NCBI RefSeq assembly: GCF_002995785.1
Contig: NZ_PVXO01000028.1
Span: 1-64,000, forward strand
Length of the DNA stretch: 64,000 bases
Direction of reading: 5' to 3'
Source of the DNA: Clostridium liquoris
Lineage (GTDB): Bacteria > Bacillota > Clostridia > Clostridiales > Clostridiaceae
In this document: positions 8,201-17,627 of the stretch, piece by piece
How the letters are laid out: every line of letters starts with the position of its first letter
How positions within the stretch are numbered: position 1 is the first letter of the stretch
Made by a program: the position numbers and the translations under genes
Notes under the pieces: generated by a model
Database searches by the model: none
The model's input: only the letters and a program-made list of their open reading frames with translations
What the model was told of the DNA's origin: nothing

Positions 8201-9988
8201 TTGAGTGTAATAGAAGAAGCAAAAAGAGATATAAAAAATTTATTTCATGTGCAAGATAAGAAGACTTTTGTTAAAAAGAATATACCTTATCTTACATTTT
8301 TCTATTTAGGGGATATTTTTTCTCACCATATAAATTCATATATAGGAGGTGATTTAATAGACCGTTTGTTTCAAGCGGTCCTGGAAATACAAACAATGAA
8401 CTATCTCCCTAGCTTTAATCCAAGGGATTTACTTGTAGGATTTATTCTAGCAGCAATAGTTAAACTTATCCTTTATAGCAAGAGTAAAAATGCTAAAAAA
8501 TTTAGAAAAGGTGAGGAATATGGTTCAGCAAGATGGGGAAATTCAAAGGATATTGCTCCCTATATGGATGAAGATTATAGAAATAATCTTCTTCTTACAC
8601 AGACAGAAAGGATTACTATGAATAGTCGACCTAAAAATCCTAAGTATGCAAGAAACAAAAACGTTCTTGTAATTGGAGGTTCTGGTTCTGGGAAGACAAG
8701 ATTCTTTGTAAAACCTAATCTTATGCAGCTTCATTCAAGCTATGTAGTAACTGATCCTAAAGGAAGTCTGCTTCATGAGTGTGGCAAGATGTTAGAAATG
8801 AATGGGTATGAAATAAAAACTCTAAATACCATTAACTTTAAAAAAAGCATGAAATATAATCCCTTTGCCTATCTTAGAAGTGAAAAAGATATTTTAAAAC
8901 TGGTTCAGACTATTATAGCCAACACCAAAGGAGAGGGAGAAAAGGCAGGAGAAGATTTTTGGGTGAAAGCTGAAAGACTTTATTATACAGCCCTTATTGG
9001 CTATATCTTTTATGAAACACCAAAAGAGGAACAAAATTTTACGACTCTACTGGCAATGATAGATGCTAGTGAAGTTAGAGAGGAGGATGAGAATTTTAAA
9101 AATGCAGTAGATTATATGTTTGAAGCCTTAGAAGAAAAGGATCCAGACCATTTTGCTCTTAAGCAATATCGTAAATACAAGTTGGCAGCAGGGAAAACTG
9201 CAAAATCTATTTTAATATCATGTGGTGCAAGGTTAGCTCCTTTTGACATTAAGGAACTAAGGGATTTAATGAGTGAGGATGAGATGGAGTTGGATACCCT
9301 AGGGGATAGAAAAACATCTCTTTTTGTTATCATTTCAGATACAGATGATACCTTCAATTTTGTGGTATCACTTATGTATTCCCAAATGTTTAACTTGCTC
9401 TGCGATAAGGCTGATGATGTATATGGAGGAAGGCTACCAATTCATGTTAGGTGTCTTCTAGACGAGTTTGCAAATATTGGTCTAATCCCTAAATTTGAAA
9501 AGCTTATAGCAACAATTCGTTCAAGGGAAATAAGTGCTTGTATAGTTCTACAGGCTCAATCACAACTTAAAGCAATTTATAAGGATAATGCAGATACTAT
9601 TATAGGTAACTGTGATACCACTCTATTCCTAGGGGGAAAGGAAAATGGAACTTTAAAAGAGATTTCTGAAACTCTAGGCAAAGAAACTATTGATTTATTT
9701 AATACATCAGAAACAAGAAGTAATCAAAAATCCTTTGGGCTTAACTACCAGAAAACTGGCAAGGAACTTATGACCAAAGACGAACTCTTTGTAATGGATG
9801 GAAGCAAGTGTATTATGCAGCTTAGAGGTGTAAGACCTTTTCTTTCAGAGAAGTTTGATATTACAAAACATAAGAATTACAAGCTCTTAGAAGACTATGA
9901 TGATAAGAACTACTTTGATGTTGAAGAGTATATGAAAAGGCAAGGTAAGGCAAGGCTCAACAAGGAGTCTATAATAACAAGGGTGTAG
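8201..9988 (+). CDS. VirD4/TcpA type IV coupling protein (conjugative ATPase)
   Basis: 595 residues starting at TTG 8201, with AAGGAGGTGG upstream. Two N-terminal hydrophobic stretches (about 30-50 and 75-95) anchor it in the membrane. The ATPase domain has Walker A VIGGSGSGKTR (about 158), VTDPKGSLL, and Walker B-type LLDEFANIGLIPKFEKLIAT (about 420). LQAQSQLKAIYKDNADTIIG is also typical of TraG/VirD4. The protein links the relaxase-DNA complex to the mating channel. It ends the first transfer operon, before hairpin 2. Confidence 0.93.
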   Translation: MSVIEEAKRDIKNLFHVQDKKTFVKKNIPYLTFFYLGDIFSHHINSYIGGDLIDRLFQAVLEIQTMNYLPSFNPRDLLVGFILAAIVKLILYSKSKNAKKFRKGEEYGSARWGNSKDIAPYMDEDYRNNLLLTQTERITMNSRPKNPKYARNKNVLVIGGSGSGKTRFFVKPNLMQLHSSYVVTDPKGSLLHECGKMLEMNGYEIKTLNTINFKKSMKYNPFAYLRSEKDILKLVQTIIANTKGEGEKAGEDFWVKAERLYYTALIGYIFYETPKEEQNFTTLLAMIDASEVREEDENFKNAVDYMFEALEEKDPDHFALKQYRKYKLAAGKTAKSILISCGARLAPFDIKELRDLMSEDEMELDTLGDRKTSLFVIISDTDDTFNFVVSLMYSQMFNLLCDKADDVYGGRLPIHVRCLLDEFANIGLIPKFEKLIATIRSREISACIVLQAQSQLKAIYKDNADTIIGNCDTTLFLGGKENGTLKEISETLGKETIDLFNTSETRSNQKSFGLNYQKTGKELMTKDELFVMDGSKCIMQLRGVRPFLSEKFDITKHKNYKLLEDYDDKNYFDVEEYMKRQGKARLNKESIITRV

Positions 9989-10061
9989 GTGAGAATATGA
10001 AGGTAAAGGTGAGAAGTCCCTCTTGGTAAAGTGAGCAGCTAAGTTAATAGATTTGATTTAT

Positions 10062-10100
10062 AGCGATTGGATTAGAAATAAAGTCCAGTCGCTTTTTTTA
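10062..10100 (+). terminator. Terminator/attenuator hairpin 2 before the SSB module
   Basis: AGCGATTGGAT (10062-10072) pairs over 11 bp with GTCCAGTCGCT (10083-10093), two pairs being G-U, followed by seven T. Shape, stem start and loop size match the hairpin at 4612, with compensating base changes. The ssb start lies about 40 bases downstream. Confidence 0.75.
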
Positions 10101-10133
10101 TTTCATAAAAAATTAGGAGGCAAAGATTAAAAG

Positions 10134-10454
10134 ATGGCAACTTATAAGGAAAGAGATATGAAAAATGTAACAGCCAATGTGGTAGGAGAAGTGAAAACAG
10201 CTTCTTTTGACTGGGATGGAGAAACCATAAATGTAACAAACTTCTCTCTTGTAGGAAAGAAGAATGGGAAAAGACACTATACAAATTGTTCAGCCTATGG
10301 CCAGTGGTCAGAAGTAGCAAAAGATCTTAAAGTAGGTGATCTTGTTCATGTTTATGGTTTCATTAAAACTAGGAAGAATAATGACAAGGTTTATAGGAAC
10401 TTCATTGTAAAGCATATGAATAAAATTGAAAAAGAAAATAAGGAGGAAAAATAA
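10134..10454 (+). CDS. ssb: Single-stranded DNA-binding protein (ICE copy)
   Basis: 106 residues forming one OB fold: NVTANVVGEVKTASFDWDGE, NGKRHYTNCSAYGQWSEVAK, and LKVGDLVHVYGFIKTRKNND. It is shorter than chromosomal SSB and lacks the acidic C-terminal tip, ending in Lys/Glu residues. It probably coats the transferred single strand or helps ICE circle replication. AGGAGG lies 11 bases before the ATG. Its end almost meets the Maff2 gene, so both are translated from one transcript. Confidence 0.85.
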   Translation: MATYKERDMKNVTANVVGEVKTASFDWDGETINVTNFSLVGKKNGKRHYTNCSAYGQWSEVAKDLKVGDLVHVYGFIKTRKNNDKVYRNFIVKHMNKIEKENKEEK

Positions 10455-10455
10455 T

Positions 10456-10671
10456 ATGGCATTTTTTACGGAAGGAATAGCAGTATTAAAAACATTGGTT
10501 TCAGCAATTGGAGCAGGTCTAGGGGCTTGGGGAGTAATTAATCTTATGGAGGGATATGGAAATGATAACCCAGGAGCAAAATCACAAGGAATTAAACAAT
10601 TAATGGCAGGTGGGGGAATTGTGCTTATTGGAATGAAACTAATACCTTTACTTGCAAATACACTTAACTAA
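10456..10671 (+). CDS. Maff2 family small membrane protein (VirB2-like)
   Basis: 71 residues from ATG 10456, with AAGGAGG within the ssb stop region; the frame is open upstream but that part reads as ssb overlap. Two hydrophobic helices (GIAVLKTLVSAIGAGLGAWG and QLMAGGGIVLIGMKLIPLLA) are joined by a short polar loop containing NPGAKSQGIKQL. This matches the Maff2 family of Tn1549-type elements, small membrane proteins placed where pilin-like VirB2 genes lie in other type IV systems. A channel or pilus-like role is inference. Confidence 0.85.
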   Translation: MAFFTEGIAVLKTLVSAIGAGLGAWGVINLMEGYGNDNPGAKSQGIKQLMAGGGIVLIGMKLIPLLANTLN

Positions 10672-10689
10672 GAAAGAGGTAGATAAAAT

Positions 10690-11559
10690 ATGTTTGGGCT
10701 TTTCGATAAAATAACTGAGTTCTTTCAGGAGATTTTCATCGGAATTATCCAGGCAAATCTTGAAGCGATGTTCTTAGATATAAATAACAATGTAAGTCTT
10801 GTAGCTACGGAAGTCGGGAAAACACCAAGTGGCTGGAATGCAGAAGTATTCAGCTTTGTGAAGAATATTAATGACACTGTAGTTATTCCCATAGCGGGAA
10901 TTATCATAACCGCCGTCTTGTGCATAGAACTCACAAATATGGTGATGGAAAAGAACAATATGCACTCTGATACTGATACATTTGATTTTTTCAAATATAT
11001 TATCAAGATGTGGATTGCAGTATGGCTTGTAAGCAATGCTTTCACCTTCTCGATGGCAGTATTTGACGTATCACAGACACTAGTAACTAAGGCGGCGGGA
11101 GTGATAAATACAAGTGCAGTCCTAGATTCAATGGATGTGGCAGCAATGGTAGAGCATCTTAAAGATGAAAGCTTATGGAATCTGATACTGATAGCCTTAG
11201 ATACTTCACTTGTAAAGCTTTCAATACAGGTTGTATCAATCATAATCATAGTAATAACCTATGGAAGAATGATTGAAATTTGCTTGTATAGCTCAGTATC
11301 AGCAATTCCATTTGCAACCATGGGAAATAAAGAATGGGGACAGATTGGAACAAATTATATCAAGGGATTATTTGCACTTGGGCTTCAGGGATTGTTTCTT
11401 ATGATATGCCTTGGAATATATGCGGTACTTGTAAAGACAATTCATGTAACCACAGATATTCATGCCAGCATATTCGGAGTTCTTGGATATACGGTACTTC
11501 TTGGGATTATGATGTTAAAGAGTGGAACAATTGCAAAGAGCATAATGAATGCTCATTAA
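10690..11559 (+). CDS. TrbL/VirB6-like integral membrane conjugation protein
   Basis: 289 residues with about six hydrophobic helices, for example VIPIAGIIITAVLCIELTNM, SIQVVSIIIIVITYGRMIEI and the C-terminal VLGYTVLLGIMMLKSGTIAK. Topology and place between Maff2 and PrgI match the TrbL/VirB6-like family of Gram-positive ICEs, the inner-membrane core of the mating channel. AAGAGGTAG precedes the ATG. The antisense strand is also open for 174 codons but has no ribosome site. Confidence 0.85.
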   Translation: MFGLFDKITEFFQEIFIGIIQANLEAMFLDINNNVSLVATEVGKTPSGWNAEVFSFVKNINDTVVIPIAGIIITAVLCIELTNMVMEKNNMHSDTDTFDFFKYIIKMWIAVWLVSNAFTFSMAVFDVSQTLVTKAAGVINTSAVLDSMDVAAMVEHLKDESLWNLILIALDTSLVKLSIQVVSIIIIVITYGRMIEICLYSSVSAIPFATMGNKEWGQIGTNYIKGLFALGLQGLFLMICLGIYAVLVKTIHVTTDIHASIFGVLGYTVLLGIMMLKSGTIAKSIMNAH

Positions 11560-11582
11560 AATATATTTAGGAGGAATGTAAT

Positions 11583-12026
11583 TTGGAACTTAAAAATAAG
11601 AAAGTAATAGTAGGTCTAGCACTTGCAGGAGTAGGTCTTATAGCTTCTGAAATTAAAAAGAAAAGGAAGGTAGATGAACTTACAAAAAGAGTTTATTATA
11701 CAGAAGATTTTTTAGAAGATCTTAATGAAAAAGCATGGAGCTTAAATAGGTCTATGAAAGAGATTGCCAAAGCTCATAATAGCCTTACAAAAATGGCAAC
11801 TGATGATTATGAAGACTTTGATGATAGAATCTATGAAATTGAAAATGAAATTGCTACTATTTATAGTCATCTTGCAGAACTTGATAGGATTAAGAAAAAT
11901 AGAAAAGGAGTGGATGATACTAGAATAATATTAAAAAGTAAATCTGATGAGTTAGAAGAAAGTATAGATGATAATGAAGAAAGTGAAATAGAGCTTGGAG
12001 GAATAATAGAAAAGCTAATGGAATAG
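11583..12026 (+). CDS. Uncharacterised membrane-anchored coiled-coil ICE protein
   Basis: 147 residues starting at TTG 11583 behind AGGAGGAATG. An N-terminal hydrophobic segment (VIVGLALAGVGLIASEIKK) could anchor it or act as an uncleaved signal. The remainder is charged and helical (VDELTKRVYYTEDFLEDLNE) with an acidic end. I recognise no family. It is flanked by trbL-like and prgI genes with tight spacing, so it is probably a minor component of the mating apparatus. Confidence 0.6.
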   Translation: MELKNKKVIVGLALAGVGLIASEIKKKRKVDELTKRVYYTEDFLEDLNEKAWSLNRSMKEIAKAHNSLTKMATDDYEDFDDRIYEIENEIATIYSHLAELDRIKKNRKGVDDTRIILKSKSDELEESIDDNEESEIELGGIIEKLME

Positions 12027-12040
12027 AGAGGTGATAGAAA

Positions 12041-12487
12041 GTGGCTTATGTTCAGATACCTAAAGATTTGAGTAATGTTAAGACCAAAGTTGCACTCAAT
12101 CTTACTAAAAGACAGCTTATTGGATTTGCGGTAGCAGGTCTTATTGGTATTCCAACATATCTAAAAACAAGGGGTGTAGTTGGAAATGACCTGGCTGTCT
12201 TTTTAATGATTATACTTACTATCCCTGTTTTCTTTGTGGTCTTTTATGAAAAAGATGGTCTTCCATGTGAGAAGTACCTTAGGTATGTATATCTTCATGA
12301 AAAATACCAGCCTAAAGTTAGGGTTAGTAAGGAAAAACTTATACAAATGAGGGAGGAGGAGCAAGACATAAATGGCAAAAAATCAGGTCCAGCAAAGAAA
12401 TCTAGAAAAAAGAAAAAGACAGGAAGAAAAACTTCAAAAAAAGGAAAAAGAGTTAAAAAAGGCAGCAAGAGAAACAAAAAACTTTAA
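12041..12487 (+). CDS. PrgI family conjugation membrane protein
   Basis: 148 residues from GTG 12041 (GAGGTGATAG site). AYVQIPKDLSNVKTKVALNL, then two transmembrane helices (LIGFAVAGLIGIPTYL and AVFLMIILTIPVFFVVFYEK) and GLPCEKYLRYVYLHEKYQP identify PrgI, the VirB3-like partner of the VirB4 ATPase. The last 39 codons overlap the start of virB4 in another frame. Both proteins are Lys/Glu-rich across that overlap, which lets the shared bases code for two charged tails. Confidence 0.88.
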   Translation: MAYVQIPKDLSNVKTKVALNLTKRQLIGFAVAGLIGIPTYLKTRGVVGNDLAVFLMIILTIPVFFVVFYEKDGLPCEKYLRYVYLHEKYQPKVRVSKEKLIQMREEEQDINGKKSGPAKKSRKKKKTGRKTSKKGKRVKKGSKRNKKL

Positions 12488-14822
12488 ATTTAATCATAAG
12501 AAAAGCTCTTCATTCCTTGATTTTTTTAAAAAAGAAAAGAAAAGACACACCATTGAAGATACCATTCCTTATAAAAAGATGTATAGGAATGGAATTTGCT
12601 ATGTAGGTGAAGGGAAGTACAATAAACTTATAAAATATGAGGATATAAATTATCAGCTTGCACTTGAAGAAGATAGAGACCTTATCTTCAATCAATTTGC
12701 AGGCTTTTTAAATTCCTTTGATTCTACAACAGAGCTTCAGTTGAGTTTTGTTAATCAGGTAGGAAGGATCAAGGAAATGGAAAATGCAATTACTATACCA
12801 GATAAGGGAGATGATTTTGATGAGACAAGAAAAGAGTTTAGGGAAATGCTTAAGGACCAGCTTTCTAAAGGGAATAATGGTCTTAAAAAGTCAAAATATG
12901 TTGTTGTAAGTACAAGGGCAGAGACTTATGATCAAGCAAAACCTGTACTTGAAAGGATAGAGATAGATGTTCTATCGAATCTAAAAAGTATGGGGGTAAG
13001 GGCTGAAACACTAATAGGTGTTGAAAGGCTAAAGTTACTTCACGATATGCTAAATCCTGATAAAATGTTTGATTATGATGGACAAGGACTTGAAGATAGG
13101 GACACAAGAAAACTTATAATGCCTAGTACATTCAAGTTCATAAGTCCTAAATATATGCAGATGGGAAATTATATCTGTGCATTGAGCCATTTTCAGATTC
13201 TAGCTAGTGAACTTTCAGATAGGTTCTTATCAGAAATTCTTTCTATTGAAGATAATATGTATGTAAGTCTTCATATTCATGCTATAGACCAGGTAGATGC
13301 AATCAAGATGGTAAAAAGAAAGAATACTGATCTTCAGAAAATGATGATTGAAGAGCAGAAAAAAGCCGTAAGAGCTGGTTATGATATGGATATTATTCCA
13401 TCAGACCTTAATGTTTATGGTAATGATATAAAGAATCTTTTGACTGATCTACAGTCTAGAGATGAAAGAATGTTTTATGTAACCTTTACAATTATGAATC
13501 TAAGTAAAAATAAAGAAGAACTTGATAATACAATAGCTCAGATTTCTTCAATATGTAATCGTAATAACTGTGCATTAAAAAGATTAGACCACCAACAAGA
13601 GCAAGGCTTTATATCTATCCTGCCATTAGGAGTAAATAAGATTGAAATTAAAAGGCAACTGACATCTTCATCAACTGCTGTATTCATGCCTTTTACAACT
13701 GAGGAACTATTTATGAGTTCAAATACAAGTTTATACTATGGGCTTAATGCTCTTTCCCACAACCTTATAATGGCAGATAGAAAGAAATTAAAAAACCCTA
13801 ATGGACTTATTCTTGGAACACCTGGAGCTGGTAAGTCCTTTGCTGCAAAAAGGGAAATGGCCAATGCTATTTTAGTTACTGATGATGATGTAATTATTAC
13901 AGATCCAGAAGGAGAATATGGAAGTCTTGTAAAGGAATTTAATGGTGAAGTAATTAAGATTTCAGCAAAGTCAAAGGATTATCTAAATCCACTTGATATC
14001 AATATGAACTATGGAGATGGAGATGCACCTTTAAAGGATAAGGCAAACTTTATAATGAGTATGCTTGAACTTGTAGTAGGTGGAAGTGGTCTAACTGCAG
14101 CTGAAAAATCTGTAATAGATAGGTGTCTACCCAAAATATATAAGGACTACTTTGAAAATCCACTGCCTGAGAATATGCCTATATTAAGTGACCTATATAA
14201 TCTTCTTCAAGAGCAGGAGGAAAGTGTAGGAAGAAAATTAGCAACAGAAATGGAAATCTATGTTACAGGTTCTTTAAATGTATTTAATAACAGAAGTAAT
14301 GTGGATCTTAACAAGAAACTTATATGTTTTGATATAAAGGAACTGGGAAATCAACTTAAGAAAATAGGTATGTTGGTTATACAAGATCAGGTATGGAATA
14401 AGGTTTCTTCAAATAGGGGAGCTAATAGGGCTACAAGATATTATATAGATGAGTTCCACTTACTTTTAAAGGACCAGCAAACAGCCCAGTATTCTGTGGA
14501 GATATGGAAAAGATTTAGAAAGTGGGGTGGAGTTCCAACAGGAATAACTCAAAATGTGAAAGACCTTTTGGGAAGTGCAGAAATTGAAAATATCTTTGAT
14601 AATACAGACTTTGTTTTAATGCTTAACCAGGCATCTGGAGATAGAGAGATCCTAGCAAAGAAACTTAAAATTTCTCCTTTTCAATTAAACTATGTTACTA
14701 ATTCTAATGCAGGAGAAGGGCTTTTATTCTTTGGAAATACCATAGTTCCCTTTGTAGATAAGTTTCCTAAAGATACAATTCTTTATAAGAAGATGACAAC
14801 AAAGCCTGAGGAAGTGGAGTAA
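12372..14822 (+). CDS. VirB4/TrsE-like conjugation ATPase
   Basis: 816 residues. The ATG follows GGAGGAGG inside prgI. A charged N-terminal tail leads to the VirB4 N-terminal domain. The ATPase part has Walker A LILGTPGAGKSFAAKREMAN (about 477) and Walker B RYYIDEFHLLLKDQQTAQYS (about 690), plus VVGGSGLTAAEKSVIDRCLP. VirB4 proteins energise assembly of the type IV mating channel. Length and order (prgI, virB4, hydrolase) are as in Tn1549-like elements. The gene ends four bases before the next start. Confidence 0.93.
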   Translation: MAKNQVQQRNLEKRKRQEEKLQKKEKELKKAARETKNFKFNHKKSSSFLDFFKKEKKRHTIEDTIPYKKMYRNGICYVGEGKYNKLIKYEDINYQLALEEDRDLIFNQFAGFLNSFDSTTELQLSFVNQVGRIKEMENAITIPDKGDDFDETRKEFREMLKDQLSKGNNGLKKSKYVVVSTRAETYDQAKPVLERIEIDVLSNLKSMGVRAETLIGVERLKLLHDMLNPDKMFDYDGQGLEDRDTRKLIMPSTFKFISPKYMQMGNYICALSHFQILASELSDRFLSEILSIEDNMYVSLHIHAIDQVDAIKMVKRKNTDLQKMMIEEQKKAVRAGYDMDIIPSDLNVYGNDIKNLLTDLQSRDERMFYVTFTIMNLSKNKEELDNTIAQISSICNRNNCALKRLDHQQEQGFISILPLGVNKIEIKRQLTSSSTAVFMPFTTEELFMSSNTSLYYGLNALSHNLIMADRKKLKNPNGLILGTPGAGKSFAAKREMANAILVTDDDVIITDPEGEYGSLVKEFNGEVIKISAKSKDYLNPLDINMNYGDGDAPLKDKANFIMSMLELVVGGSGLTAAEKSVIDRCLPKIYKDYFENPLPENMPILSDLYNLLQEQEESVGRKLATEMEIYVTGSLNVFNNRSNVDLNKKLICFDIKELGNQLKKIGMLVIQDQVWNKVSSNRGANRATRYYIDEFHLLLKDQQTAQYSVEIWKRFRKWGGVPTGITQNVKDLLGSAEIENIFDNTDFVLMLNQASGDREILAKKLKISPFQLNYVTNSNAGEGLLFFGNTIVPFVDKFPKDTILYKKMTTKPEEVE

Positions 14823-14826
14823 GAAA

Positions 14827-17334
14827 ATGAATGAGAAGAATAAGAAAAAAAGGAGAACTAATCTTGACATAGGTAAAAGAGAAAAAACAAAAGACTATAA
14901 GGATAAGAAGGTTGAAGATAGTCAAAGGTTCCAAGATTCCATTGTAGAAACAAAGTCTAAATTAAATAATCTTGAGAAGAATGATGAGCCTACGGATAAG
15001 AAAAGTGGGCTTTCTTCATCTCAAAAACAAATAAAGAAACAAATGGATAAAGAGAAAAAAGTGGATAGTAAAATTCCTGAAACAATTGATTATAGTAGAA
15101 AAGAAGAAAGTATAGGTGATTCAAGCAATTTAGAAAAAAGAACTTCAGAAAGTAGCCAAGTAAAAGGGACTATAAAAGAGCATAAAAGTCTTGATATAGG
15201 TGGAAGAAAAAAGACTAACAATTACCTTGGCAAAAGAGTCCATGAAAAAGATAGATTTGATGATTCTATTGTAAAGAAGAAAACAAAATTAAATCATATT
15301 CAAGCAAAGGCAAGTGATGGGAAAAATGAAATAGCTGAAGACAAGGAAGATATTACAGGAGGTGATAGGAATCTTTCAGATAGTTTAAATGAGAAAGCAA
15401 TAAATAAAGATAAAAGAAAAAAGCAGAAACAGATAAATAATCTGAAAGATAAAGAAAAAACCAATAAGTATGAAACTCTAGATAAAGAAACTAAGATCAA
15501 TGCTTCACTTGCAAAAGATACTGATGATCCTACTATTTCTGATAAACATGATAATGAGATAAAAGCAGATGATTATGAGGAAACAAGCTATGGTGTAGAG
15601 AGTTTTAAAAAGAATGGCAAAGTTTCAAAGAAAGATTATTACAAAAGAAAAGCTATTTATGATAATCAAAAAAAGACGAACAAAAGGAAAGATGGAAAAT
15701 TAACCACAGATGATGTTAAAGACCTTAAAGATGGCATGGCTAATAGGGCAGGTGAAAAATCTTCATTTGAAAGTAAAGGTCTTAGTGAGAGGGCAGAGAA
15801 AAAGTATCGGGAAAATGAAAGTAAATTAATTCAGAAAAGGAAAAAAACAAGTAAGCTTTATAATAAGCCTAAATATGATAAGACAAGTAAGCTTGTAGGA
15901 GGAATATCTGGAGCAAGTTACATGGCTTCTGAATACATGAGAGCTGGAAGTGATGAAAATGTAGCTATTGACGCAGCAGATAAAGGTTTATATCTTAATG
16001 CAAGTATGACAAGACAAGCCCAGAATAGACTTCAGAGAAAAAGAAAAAGTCCCTTAAAGGTTGAAAGAGAATTGGCTTTAAAACATCAGAAGAATATGGC
16101 AAAGGCTGAATATCAGACAGAAATTGAAGTTTTGAGAAAAGAAAAAGACTTTCAGAAGAAGAGTGCCTACAAAAAACTGATTAAGAGAAAGCAAGCGAAA
16201 AAGAAAATTTATGAAGAGTATAATATTGCAGTTACCTTCAAAGATAGACTTAAAAGGGGAATTGAAAATATTTTAAAAGGAAGTTCTCAGGTTATAAGAA
16301 GAAGTATTAGGAGACTCCTTATTCTTCTTGCAGTCGTTATTATAGGTTTTATGACCTTAAGCCAGATTGCAACTTTTTTTCTTGGTGGAATATCATCAGT
16401 AACAAGTCAAGTTATGAGTACCACATACTTGTCAGGCGAAGATACTCTTGCAGATATAAATAGTGAATTTACCAACCTTGAGTATGAATTGGCAGATGAA
16501 CTTGCCAATATTGAAAGCTATTATCCTGGATATGATGAGTACCATGTAGGAGGAGATACTGATATAGGGCATGACATTCACGAGCTTTTAAGTTTTATAA
16601 CTGCTAGATATGGAGAAGTGACCAATGCTTCAAGCCTTAGTGGAGAATTAAAAGATCTATTTAATAAGATGTATAAGGTTGATTATGAAACTGTGGTGGA
16701 AACCAGATATAGGCAGGTATGCTATGGAAGTGGTGAAGATAGATACTGTGTAATGGAGCCTTATGACTGGTATATTTTGAAGGTTACAGTTGAGAAAAAA
16801 GAACTTGATACTGTAGCAAGGGAGGAATTTGCTGGATATGAGGACAATCTTGCTCACTATGAAGCACTTCTTGAAACAGGTGGCAATATGGAATATTACT
16901 TTGGAGGAAGTGGTGTAACTCCTGTTATTCCAGATAGCACCATAGTAGGGGATTTTATAAACAATCCTAATCTTTCAGATAAAGAAAAGGCTCTTGTATC
17001 AGCAGCATATAGGACACCCACTGCAGGTAACGGCTACTGTGCTGCATGGGTAAGTAATGTTTATGTAAATGCAGGTTTCCCAAGACCAGGTGGGAATGCT
17101 TGTGATCAGTATTATTGGTACTGTGATAGCAATGATCTTTTAAAGCTTAGACCTGGAATGATGGTAGCAGTACCCTCTCATAATCATACTAAGGCTGGGA
17201 AAATTTATGGTCATGTTGGTATTTATGTTGGAAATGGGATTATAAGAGAGAATATCGGTATTGTAAAAGATACTAAGCTTTCAGATTGGATTGCCTATTA
17301 TGGTAGTAGTGCAAAGTGGGGATTCCCCTATTAA
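14827..17334 (+). CDS. Conjugation peptidoglycan hydrolase with CHAP/NlpC-type C-terminus
   Basis: 835 residues. The first 480 are very rich in Lys, Asp and Ser, and contain a repeated LDIGxRxKTxxY/K motif (about 12 and 121). A single transmembrane helix lies at about 497-520 (RLLILLAVVIIGFMTLSQIA). The extracellular part ends with a Cys peptidase domain: GNGYCAAWVSNVYVNAGFPR holds the nucleophile Cys and YGHVGIYVGNGIIRENIG the His. Such VirB1-like enzymes open the cell wall for the mating channel. It directly follows virB4 in the same operon. Confidence 0.85.
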   Translation: MNEKNKKKRRTNLDIGKREKTKDYKDKKVEDSQRFQDSIVETKSKLNNLEKNDEPTDKKSGLSSSQKQIKKQMDKEKKVDSKIPETIDYSRKEESIGDSSNLEKRTSESSQVKGTIKEHKSLDIGGRKKTNNYLGKRVHEKDRFDDSIVKKKTKLNHIQAKASDGKNEIAEDKEDITGGDRNLSDSLNEKAINKDKRKKQKQINNLKDKEKTNKYETLDKETKINASLAKDTDDPTISDKHDNEIKADDYEETSYGVESFKKNGKVSKKDYYKRKAIYDNQKKTNKRKDGKLTTDDVKDLKDGMANRAGEKSSFESKGLSERAEKKYRENESKLIQKRKKTSKLYNKPKYDKTSKLVGGISGASYMASEYMRAGSDENVAIDAADKGLYLNASMTRQAQNRLQRKRKSPLKVERELALKHQKNMAKAEYQTEIEVLRKEKDFQKKSAYKKLIKRKQAKKKIYEEYNIAVTFKDRLKRGIENILKGSSQVIRRSIRRLLILLAVVIIGFMTLSQIATFFLGGISSVTSQVMSTTYLSGEDTLADINSEFTNLEYELADELANIESYYPGYDEYHVGGDTDIGHDIHELLSFITARYGEVTNASSLSGELKDLFNKMYKVDYETVVETRYRQVCYGSGEDRYCVMEPYDWYILKVTVEKKELDTVAREEFAGYEDNLAHYEALLETGGNMEYYFGGSGVTPVIPDSTIVGDFINNPNLSDKEKALVSAAYRTPTAGNGYCAAWVSNVYVNAGFPRPGGNACDQYYWYCDSNDLLKLRPGMMVAVPSHNHTKAGKIYGHVGIYVGNGIIRENIGIVKDTKLSDWIAYYGSSAKWGFPY

Positions 17335-17354
17335 AAGAAGGAGGGTTTAAATGA

Positions 17355-17627
17355 ATGGATAAAAAAACAGAAAATAGATATAAGAAAATAAAAAGGGACC
17401 AGAAAAAGCTAAAAGACCAAATTAAAAAAAGTGAAGAAGAATTGGAACTTTTAAGGTTGGAAGAAGAGGAAATAGCTGGTCAAGAGATTATGGCTATATG
17501 TTATGAGCAGAAGATTAATCTTTTAGAAGCAGTAAAGGTTTTTATTGAGGCAGAAAAAACAAGAGAAAAGGAAAATAAAGTATTTAAAGAATTTGAAAAG
17601 GAGAATTTAACCTATGGAAAAGAATAA
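17355..17627 (+). CDS. DUF4315 family protein
   Basis: 90 residues, an almost continuous charged helix (KIKRDQKKLKDQIKKSEEEL) followed by EIMAICYEQKINLLEAVKVF, the DUF4315 signature. The family is confined to conjugative elements of this type and has no assigned biochemical role. The GAAGGAGGG site serves this start; an ATG four bases earlier is in another frame and stops at once. Its end overlaps the next gene by 14 bases, indicating coupled translation. Confidence 0.85.
   Translation: MDKKTENRYKKIKRDQKKLKDQIKKSEEELELLRLEEEEIAGQEIMAICYEQKINLLEAVKVFIEAEKTREKENKVFKEFEKENLTYGKE

Noticed and set aside
10725-11249. 174-codon open frame on the - strand within the TrbL-like gene
   Set aside because: No ribosome site, composition follows from the hydrophobic codons of the + strand gene, and no family resemblance.
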